Part shown: positions 57,301-64,000 of the stretch, one piece after another | Position numbering within the stretch: position 1 is the first letter of the stretch | Layout of the letters: each line of letters begins with the position of its first letter | Source of the DNA: Platanthera guangdongensis | Lineage: Eukaryota > Streptophyta > Magnoliopsida > Asparagales > Orchidaceae | DNA: 64,000 nt | Direction of reading: 5' to 3' | NCBI GenBank assembly: GCA_039583875.1 | Contig: CM077153.1 | Span: forward strand, 66,596,482-66,660,481 | Notes under the pieces: model-generated | What the model was told of the DNA's origin: nothing | The model's database searches: none | What the model saw: the letters and a program-made list of their open reading frames with translations, nothing else | Position numbers and translations under genes: made by a program

Positions 57301-57871
57301 TGGTACACAACCATCTTAACCCGAGCAAGACACGGTCAAGTGACACGCCCGTGTCACAGGCCGTGTGCCCAGAGACACACCCGTGTCCTGCCCTTGCTCA
57401 CCAGGCCTCACTGCCCAAGCCAAATCCAGAAAAGGACACGGCCATGTGACACGCCCGTGTCACATGCCGTGTGCCCTTACACGGCTGCAGACACGCCTCC
57501 AGCGCACAGTTCGTCGAGCGAAGTTCGTCACACGACCTCTGACACGCTTGTGTCGCAGGGCGTGTTCCCTCTCAAGAACTCGTCGAGCGCAATTCGTCCA
57601 ACACTCGACATGCTGCTCAGCCATACAGAGCAGGACACGCCTTGGGACACGCCCGTGTCCCAGGCCGTGTCGCCCAACTTGAACCCAACTTGGAATTTGG
57701 GGTGTTACACTTACTTCCAAAGATCTACCAGAATATTTGATTTAATAACTTATCTTGTAAGATTTTTCGAGAACAATCCAAAGCTTCTTTCATATTGAAG
57801 TTTCATCAAGTGGTTTTTCTGAAAAAATCCCATTCAATGAAAGATTTGAGATTGGAGGAAGTTAGGCAAGG
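54364..57871. repeat. Tandem duplication, copy 2 (3.5 kb)
   Basis: It is collinear with copy 1 over its whole length. After it, the words GGCAAGGTTTGATTGATTTCGC occur twice (57865-57886 and 57941-57962), a small direct repeat at the right border. Confidence 0.92.
55364..57709 (-). repeat. Solo Tekay-like LTR in duplication copy 2
   Basis: It is nearly identical to 51800-54148 and has the same flanks, GTTAC and CTTAC (55359-55363, 57710-57714). The shared imperfect flank shows that the LTR inserted once and was then copied with its surroundings. The palindrome cluster is at 57139-57673. Confidence 0.88.
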
Positions 57872-59755
57872 TTTGATTGATTTCGCAAACACATAACCTC
57901 ACACTAGGGATGGCGTGCCTTTGTAAGTGGGGGGATGTCTGGCAAGGTTTGATTGATTTCGCGTTGGCCCGTGCTTGTTCATGTCAGTTGCGTTATATTC
58001 AGTAGACTATTTGAGGGGTCATACATACTAGGAATCACAAAATTAGACGCGTTGGAATCCTATCAGCAAGATCAGTATAATCGTAGTCTCTCGAATCTGA
58101 CTGAGGGTCTAATTTATATATTTTGCACATTCTTAACGTGGCAGAGTTGTCAAATCTATTTGTTAGTTAATATCATCAAGTTAAATCTATTTATTATTTA
58201 AAGGATTAATACCTAATTTAATTAGCATTATTAAATAGGCAGGCCAACCTATATTTCATAGTTTTCAAAGGACTGTTAAAAGCATTGTTTCTATATTTAC
58301 TATTTATTTGAAAACAATCAAACTATTATTGAAATTATGGAAGATAGAACAATCTCATTGAATTCAATATGACTGCATGTGCGATAGCATCTACTGCATT
58401 AGGAATATCAATGAACCTAGTGATTGCAATTGCTCATAATACCATATTTTAACTTCTAAATCTATTTTTTTAGTTCAAGATCTCTTTTACCAACTATAAT
58501 AAAAGAAATTGTAGAGCTTTTTTGTTCAAAATGGGAATGGACTAGAATTATAAACTTATAATGAAATCGGCTCAATCGATTCAAGAGAAGGTAAATAGAT
58601 ACTATAGTTATACATGTATCCTACATCATTACATTCTATTTAGGATTAGGATAAGCGTAGTCAAACCTACTTTTGACATGTATATTATTATTTGGATACC
58701 ATATTAACTTCTTTGAGCTTCTTTTGAATGAAGAAAGAGGATTGCTTTTACATCTTTTTATATAGTTTGATATACAGATGGTTTCCCCCAGATAACTCCA
58801 ATAAAAATAATTTGATGTCTAACTTACTCCTATATGACATGATGGATCAATAGAAATACTCCTACACTCCACATTTGTTATATATTCCATACATCACATT
58901 GCAGATATCATATTTATTGAATACAATTCACTCTCAAGGTGCCTTGATTGTGAACTAGAAGATAAGCAAGACTCAAACTCTCATACTAAAGAGCATAGAG
59001 GTTCCAGTCAGAGAATGCTCATTAAATGCAATTTCAGAAGGGTCTGCTAATTTGGGAAAAAATTTGTTACCCTAGAATTAAAATTGCAGGTCCATTTTCA
59101 TTGTAAAGGGACTCCAATTTCAATTAGAAATCCCAATTCCATCCAACCAAACCAACCTGAAAATTTTTGGATTTGATCGATATTGATATCATCTGTTAAA
59201 AAAACAAAATGTTCAACCAATCCTCGCGATTTGAGTTCGGGTTGTTGGAATCTTTAGGAAATCACAATCTTGTTGATCTTATAATTTTCAGTAAATTATA
59301 ATTCTGCCTTAATTCCATCCACCTGAACACCAATAATTAAATTATAAACTCTCCATTCCAATTGCAGTGGGCCAAATCAATCCAACAAAACGGCTCTAAA
59401 TGCATACATAAACATGGGTGTTTATGAGTTTTCTTAAGCTGTTGATCTAGCTTGATATGATCCTAGCTCAGCTAAATTAAATTTAGATCAGATCGGAGAT
59501 TGGCTATGTTAATCAATTTGTGCTCAGTTTCCGTCTTAAACTATATTTATGCATAAAAATGAAATAAGATTTTTAAAAGTATGTGCAGAGATGCTGTAGA
59601 AAACGCTGGATGTTACTTGTTAGTTTTACATAAAGATGAAAGTCGATCATATTTGACGGAACGAAAACACACTGTAAGTGCCGTCTTTTTAGTACTTCAA
59701 ATACAAAGCAAGAAAGACAATCTATTCCCTCAAAAAATTTTGAGTGAGTAAATTC
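57872..59755. other. AT-rich spacer, no gene seen
   Basis: No open frame with coding character and no LTR, gag or pol similarity is visible. The part from 59040 to 59400 has many CCAAT and AATTCC words and could be an old nonautonomous DNA element, but no terminal inverted repeat could be confirmed. Confidence 0.6.
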
Positions 59756-60020
59756 CTACTCTTGTGTTGCCTGAAACAACATTTCAACCTCCAGAACTAT
59801 GCTTTCAGCTTCCGAAATCTCTGGACCATCTTGGCTGGACTCTTTCACCTCTTTCTGTGATTGGAACAAATAAGTAATCAATCAGGGGGAAAATGCTAAA
59901 CGTGAGGAGGGCATTAAACCGGTTAATGGATACCAGTGCTGCTTTCAAATCGGCGAGGGAAACCTCAAGTCTTTTACGGCAATCGGGAATCATCATCCTT
60001 GACTCTGCCAAAACATTCTC
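59756..60020 (-). CDS. TBCA: Tubulin-folding cofactor A, last two exons (partial gene)
   Basis: Cofactor A binds beta-tubulin in the tubulin folding pathway in the cytoplasm. The minus-strand exon at 59934-60020 (29 codons) reads ENVLAESRMMIPDCRKRLE and then VSLADLKAAL; the ESRMMIPDC motif is diagnostic of the family. A GT donor follows at once (minus strand GTATCC). A 79-base intron (59855-59933) ends in an AG, and the last exon (59756-59854) reads KEVKESSQDGPEISEAESIV, LEVEMLFQATQE and TAG at 59756-59758. Phase is zero at the junction and both splice sites are canonical. An AG precedes the first exon. The N-terminal half of the protein (about 50 residues) was not found to the right within the window; it may lie beyond 64000 or be lost. 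The exons have no stops and look conserved. Confidence 0.88.
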
Positions 60021-60192
60021 CTGTTTAAGAAAAACATCATGGCTCTTGCTCAGTCTGGGAAAAGATGAGCTGTCAAACAATTCAGGAGCCATAACAATTG
60101 CTGAATTACTCCTGCCATTTTGGTGAGTAGGAATGGAGATGACGTACAAGAATGAGAAACCATTTATAAATCTTATGCAAACTCCTCTCTAA

Positions 60193-60412
60193 GGCTCCGT
60201 TTGGCACGGCGTTTGCTCCAGTGAGTTTGGACAAAAACGCTACCGTCATAGAATGTATGTTTGGCATGACAACGGTTACGACCACCACCAGGAAAATAAA
60301 ACTAATTTTGAACATAAAAGTGGTTGAAGTTCCTTAGGTGAGATCAGGCATTCACGAACGACGGTTCATAACCATCGCGTTCATGACCGCCACCGCCGCG
60401 CCAAATGGATCC
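60193..60412. mobile_element. Tourist-like MITE (PIF/Harbinger type)
   Basis: A 220-bp element bounded by GGCTCCGTTTGGCACGGCG and its imperfect inverse CGCCGCGCCAAATGGATCC. TAA occurs on both sides (60190-60192 and 60413-60415), the usual PIF/Harbinger target duplication. It has no coding capacity. It lies upstream of the found cofactor A exons, probably in an intron of that gene. Confidence 0.75.
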
Positions 60413-60415
60413 TAA

Positions 60416-61423
60416 GTCATTATAACACAGCAACTTTTTAATATGTACAGAAAAATCCGACAGTATTATCCAAAATCCATGATCATTTTAGTTCAAACAA
60501 ATTTGAACTAGAATTTACCAAAGTTCAGTTAATAAAGGAGGCTCAAATCAAAGAAATATGGTCTATAATTCAAAACCTATCAAACATGAATCAGCCAATG
60601 AACAATTTCCAGGAATTATTTTTGAATAAATAACTTCAGACCATTTAAGTGGGCTCTGATCTCAAGCATAGTTGAGAAAAAAAAACGTCCCTGCTTAAAC
60701 CCTTTATCAAACCTTCAAAGTTTTATATGTAGATCAGCAATGGGATTCATATAGTACATCATATCTATTTATAGTTTATAATGTTTTAACCTAAATCACT
60801 TAAGATTTTCCAGGGGATAATATTCATAATAAGATTTCTAGGGGATAATATTCAAAACTCATTAATTATTCATTTTAACATCCCTGCTTCAACCCAATAA
60901 AATATGACAGCATGCTAATCCTCCTACGAGATTTAAGGTAGAAAAAAGTAGCACATTCTAAAATTTACAGCATACAATTTTAAGCTGGTCCACATCAGAC
61001 AAGAAATCGGACAGATTCGATTAAATACGGCTCTGGTTTGGATTGATTCCGATAGCCACCCAACATTGCAAGTATAACAACCGCACTTCCCTAGACTTCT
61101 TATAGCATATTGAATACATAGAAATAGCAGTTGTCATTTGAAGTGAGACTAAATTGTTGATGGATTAAAAAATTAGCTAAAATGCCTATATTAGTAAATG
61201 GCAGGAGTTTGAAAGCACCAGTTAACTATCACGGGGAAGGATGGAGAGGGTTTAGGGACAAAGATAACTTTGGTATAAGGTTGTACCAAGGCACAGGTTT
61301 GGCCTAAGAGCCGGTTCATCATCGACTCGTTCCAAAATAAAAATTCCAAAATACCTAAGGTTGAAAATAACAAAACTGCTTAAAAAAAGAATGCCGAAAT
61401 ATAAAATACATCATAAAGCTAAC
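60416..61423. other. Spacer, probably intronic, no gene seen
   Basis: AT-rich, without a coding frame. A short direct repeat (AGGGGATAATATTCA) occurs at about 60812 and 60840. A stretch on the minus strand at 61190-61373 is open but has no recognisable content. Confidence 0.5.
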
Positions 61424-61624
61424 TTACTCCGCTTCTATAAGAACTGATAGTGGGCATTGCTGGTTGGCCAGCAAAGTCCATTCCTCTGGGTTGGCTCGTT
61501 TGATTGTATCAATACCTAGCGGTTTAAAAACAGCAATGTCCTTATGGTTAAGGTCAGGAAAATGGGCTTCTGACTTCACTCTCCAAAATCCACATGGCCC
61601 CTTCCTCTGGGAGATACGTCCAAG
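61424..61624 (-). CDS. Unidentified open frame of 66 codons, possible exon
   Basis: On the minus strand an uninterrupted frame without an ATG reads GRISQRKGPCGFWRVKSEAH, FPDLNHKDIAVFKPLGIDTI and KRANPEEWTLLANQQCPL, ending SVLIEAE and TAA. The composition is that of a real globular protein (Trp, Cys, Pro, Gly spread evenly). The 3' end GCGGAGTAAGTT also matches a splice donor (GA|GTAAGT), so the frame may continue in another exon. It is not part of cofactor A and I do not recognise it. It could be a captured gene fragment or an exon of an overlapping gene. Confidence 0.4.
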   Translation of the reverse strand, partial: LGRISQRKGPCGFWRVKSEAHFPDLNHKDIAVFKPLGIDTIKRANPEEWTLLANQQCPLSVLIEAE

Positions 61625-62130
61625 CTATGGGTAGGTGGTCCACCTCTTGGCCTCTGAAGATGATGGTGCGCATAGAGAGAATGAACACGATAACAAATGT
61701 TGGCACAGAGTTGGTTACAAAGTGTTAAGAAAAATCTCGATGATTTGATGACACAAACTATGTGCAAAATGGCAAGACATAATGATGCAGTGGTAGACCG
61801 GCTAAAATAAAAGGACAATAAAATGCGACATAATGAGTATGAGATTTATGTGCAGTGCATGTGCCAACACGAGAACAGTCCAAGTAAAGATCACCTAGCA
61901 AGTAATAAAAATTTAACAAAAGGCTAAGGGCTCGACATTCACAATTGTAAGCAACAGTTAACGTAAGAGCCGATTAAAATTTGCCAACAAGTGAGGTGCG
62001 ATTCAATTAGAGCGCGTCAGCAGAGAACCTGCAAGCCAAACCACAAATTAAATACAATAGCATATAATAAATCCACAACCACAACAATAGTTCAAGATCA
62101 AGCGTTCAAATGAGAGAAATAACACACCAT
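61625..62130. other. Spacer without a recognisable gene
   Basis: AT-rich sequence with no coding frame, RNA gene or repeat that I can identify. Confidence 0.5.
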
Positions 62131-62650
62131 ATACCTTGATTTGCTCATGCACGCGGCGGCTCGGCTTCGGGATGGAGTAACGGTGGCGGGAGTGCTTCCG
62201 ACTTGACGGCGGGGCTACAAGTAATTAGGAAAATGCGGATTTGAGAAACTTGGGAGGGTGGAAAGTGAGATATGTGGGAAAACGAGCGAGAGGGGGGGTG
62301 AGGTCCTATGAGATCGGGAAGATGGGAGAGAGCGGGTGGCTGGCTGGCGAGTTAGGGTCGTGGATCTGGAGGGTCAGGGGCCGGCGAGGGATCTGGGGGT
62401 CAGGTGGGGCGGAGGAAGGTTTTGCGGGGCTAGGGTTTGTTCGGTGGGCTCTGGCGGGCGGAGGAGGGGTCGTGCAGTTCGGTCGGCGGGTGGAGGAGAT
62501 GGGGAAGGACCAGGTCGGCCTTTACCGGAGGCTAGAGAAGGGGGAAGAAGCGGGCTCTGGAGAGGTGGGGGACGGGCTGCGCGGGTACGGACGGAGGCGG
62601 GGAAGCGGACAGAAGCAGCACCTTCGGAATCCACCGAAGAAGTAGACCGG
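62131..62650 (-). promoter_or_regulatory. GC-rich block, possible leader or first exon on the minus strand
   Basis: Strong GC enrichment against AT-rich flanks. On the minus strand it reads like a plant 5' leader: CCCTCTCGC, AAACCCTAGCCCC and CCGCCG words, then GCAAATCAAG followed by GTATAT, a good splice donor (about 62134). It may be the promoter and first exon of a gene on the minus strand, or part of the LTR of element G. Long open frames here on both strands reflect GC content. Confidence 0.35.
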
Positions 62651-62921
62651 CAAGTTGCAGTAGGGCAACTTTCGGTCCCCCTTGGCAGGCCACAACAAGC
62701 ATATTAATAAGAGAAAAACTAAAACAAAATTAAGGCTCCCGATCGGACGGCTATAATTGTTTGGGCTGATCGGGGGCTAAATATATCATATAAAATGAAA
62801 ACTAATATATGAAACTGGCTCGGAACGACTCTCTGGGCGCATCCGCGGACTCAGATCGCCCAACCGGATCGCCAATCACAGCCTCCTGCAGGACTAGACG
62901 CGAGCGTGCTGTCGATCGCCA
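62651..62921 (-). repeat. Start of the element G 3' LTR (left limit unknown)
   Basis: A minus-strand purine tract (TCGGGGGGAGTTGG, plus-strand 62922-62935) directly precedes TGGCGATCGACAG, the probable LTR start. The LTR runs left for an unknown distance; there is no second copy in the window to compare. Confidence 0.5.
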
Positions 62922-64000
62922 CCAACTCCCCCCGACTTGAAAGAACTCATCTCTGGTGAGTGAAGATGGTCGTACTTCTGGCGTAAGCCTGGGGCGAGTC
63001 TCCCGAGCTCCTCAGCATCAATCGAAGTGTCGTCTAAAGTCGGGTGGGCAGACCAATGGACCAAGTAACACAGGATCACCGAACCGCCCATAGTCGTGAA
63101 GTCATGACCAACAATCTGCAGGTATCTCCGGTAGACGTAGGCGTCTGTCGTAGCAATGTATCTCCGTCTGACCGTGGTGTCACTGGAACCGTCGGCTGTA
63201 AAGTGGGGTCCTCCGAGCGGTGCTCAACCGTCTGCGACTGCCTGGGCGAAGTGGACGTAGGTGCACTGGAGGGGAGAGGGTCAAGTTGGGGCTCAGGGGT
63301 AGGTGGAGATAAGGGATCTGCGTACACTCGCTCCTCATAGTATGGGGTCAGATCCTCTACATTGAACACTCAGTGAATCCCCATTGTTGGTGGTATGTCA
63401 ACTTCATACGCGTTCGTACTAATTCGTCGAGTGACTGCGTAGGGGCCCATCCGACAAGCACTTAACTTTTTCGCAGCCCCCTGGGGGAGCCTCTCAGGCC
63501 GAAGGCGTATCATAACCTGCTCCCCAACATCAAATGTTTGCTCCCTCCTATGCAGATCGGCCTGAGCTTTGTAGTTTTCATTACTGGCCGCAATCTTTCT
63601 TCGGACTGTCTCATGTAGTGTGTGTGTGTGTGTGTATGCTGAATGAACGACTCGGCGGACTCTCAAGGTCGGGCTCCTAACGGGACGTCAACTAGGTCAA
63701 GGGGTTTCCTAGGCTCGTAACCTAATATGACATGGAATGGACTCAGACTTGTGGTCCTATTGACCGAACTATTGAATGCAAACTCCACAATAGGCAGGAC
63801 CGAATCCCAAGTTGTCGTACTATCCCGAACTAGGCAACGCAACATGGTAACAAGGCTTCAGTTGACAACTTCAGTCTACGCATCCGTCTGTGGGTGGTAG
63901 GCGATGGAGAACTTCAATGACGTGCCTGTCTTCTTCCACAACGTCTTCCAAAAATAACTCATGAAACGGACGTCACGATCGGAAACAATAGAAGTGAGCA
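62922..64000 (-). pseudogene. Element G: chromovirus integrase and chromodomain, runs off the right edge
   Basis: On the minus strand from the right edge: an integrase core with [18 protein letters not shown], then AYHPQTDA, a stop, TEVVN and a stop where relatives read DGQTEVVNRS. Next come VEFAFNSSVNRTTSLSPFHV and LGYEPRKPLDLVDVPLG. A frameshift near 63663 and a GT microsatellite in the frame (63618-63637, coding His/Thr repeats) follow. FDVGEQVMIRLRPERLPQG and MGPYAVTRRISTNAYEVDI mark the C-terminal module. After a stop (63367-63369) comes VFNVEDLTPYYEERVY, then a Pro-rich linker. A chromodomain fragment, LCYLVHWSAHPTLDDTSIDA, ends at about 62940. Confidence 0.88.

Noticed and set aside
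59040..59400. Possible hAT-type or other MITE
   Set aside because: No convincing terminal inverted repeat or target duplication could be matched by eye.
59893..60126. Plus-strand 77-codon frame over the cofactor A exons
   Set aside because: It is the complement of conserved spliced exons on the minus strand.
62241..62707. Plus-strand Gly/Arg-rich open frames in the GC-rich block
   Set aside because: Composition follows the GC content and no motif is present; the minus strand looks more like a leader.

Overview
The window is plant nuclear DNA, almost certainly angiosperm, made almost entirely of decayed LTR retrotransposons inserted into one another. The evidence is Ty1/copia polyproteins of Sirevirus type, Ty3/gypsy polyproteins of Tekay, other chromovirus and Tat type, primer binding sites complementary to initiator-methionine tRNA, purine tracts next to LTRs, a Tourist-like MITE, and two spliced exons of a plant-type tubulin-folding cofactor A gene. 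I found no complete host gene, no bacterial operon, no CRISPR array and no rRNA or tRNA gene. Nearly every coding region is broken by stops and frameshifts, so most entries are pseudogenes. The species cannot be told from the sequence.

Layout. From 1 to about 44316 lies a nest. The oldest layer is D, a minus-strand Tekay-like gypsy element (38248-44316). C, a Sirevirus-like copia element, appears to sit in D's 3' LTR; C's 5' end is left of the window, its gag to integrase is at 1-3595, and the rest is at 31101-38247. A, a second Sirevirus-like element (3596-31095), is inserted in C's integrase with a perfect 5-bp target duplication (TCTAC). A has two 2.5-kb LTRs, part of gag and an env-like ORF, but essentially no pol. 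B, a chromovirus (7861-24927), is inserted in A. H, a Tat-lineage gypsy element (about 9571-20167), sits in B's gag and has lost its 5' end. H has gag-pol, a 79-bp tandem array of about 14 units, an antisense spliced ORF (aORF), a 19-bp GC-only minisatellite and a 3' LTR with a TATA box.

From 44317 to 48046 is a minus-strand Sirevirus-type LTR (E) split by a gypsy solo LTR (44585-46670) with a perfect ATATA target duplication. From about 48050 to 50799 is a minus-strand Tat-like gag-protease relic (F). From 50800 to 57871 is a tandem duplication of a 3.5-kb segment; both copies carry the same 2.35-kb solo LTR at the same site, flanked by an unidentified ORF.

From 57872 to about 62650 is the least repeat-like part. 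It is AT-rich spacer, the last two exons of a minus-strand cofactor A gene, a 220-bp MITE with TAA target duplications, and an unidentified 66-codon open frame. From about 62900 to the right edge is the 3' part of another minus-strand chromovirus (G).

How the parts work together. In an intact element, gag, protease, reverse transcriptase, RNase H and integrase would act as one polyprotein using the PBS, PPT and LTRs marked here. A could have moved only with proteins supplied in trans, and C is of the same family. The most unusual content is noncoding or accessory: hairpin arrays in the Sirevirus-type LTRs, the antisense gene of H, the two satellites of H, and a pol reading frame of B that ends inside its own LTR.
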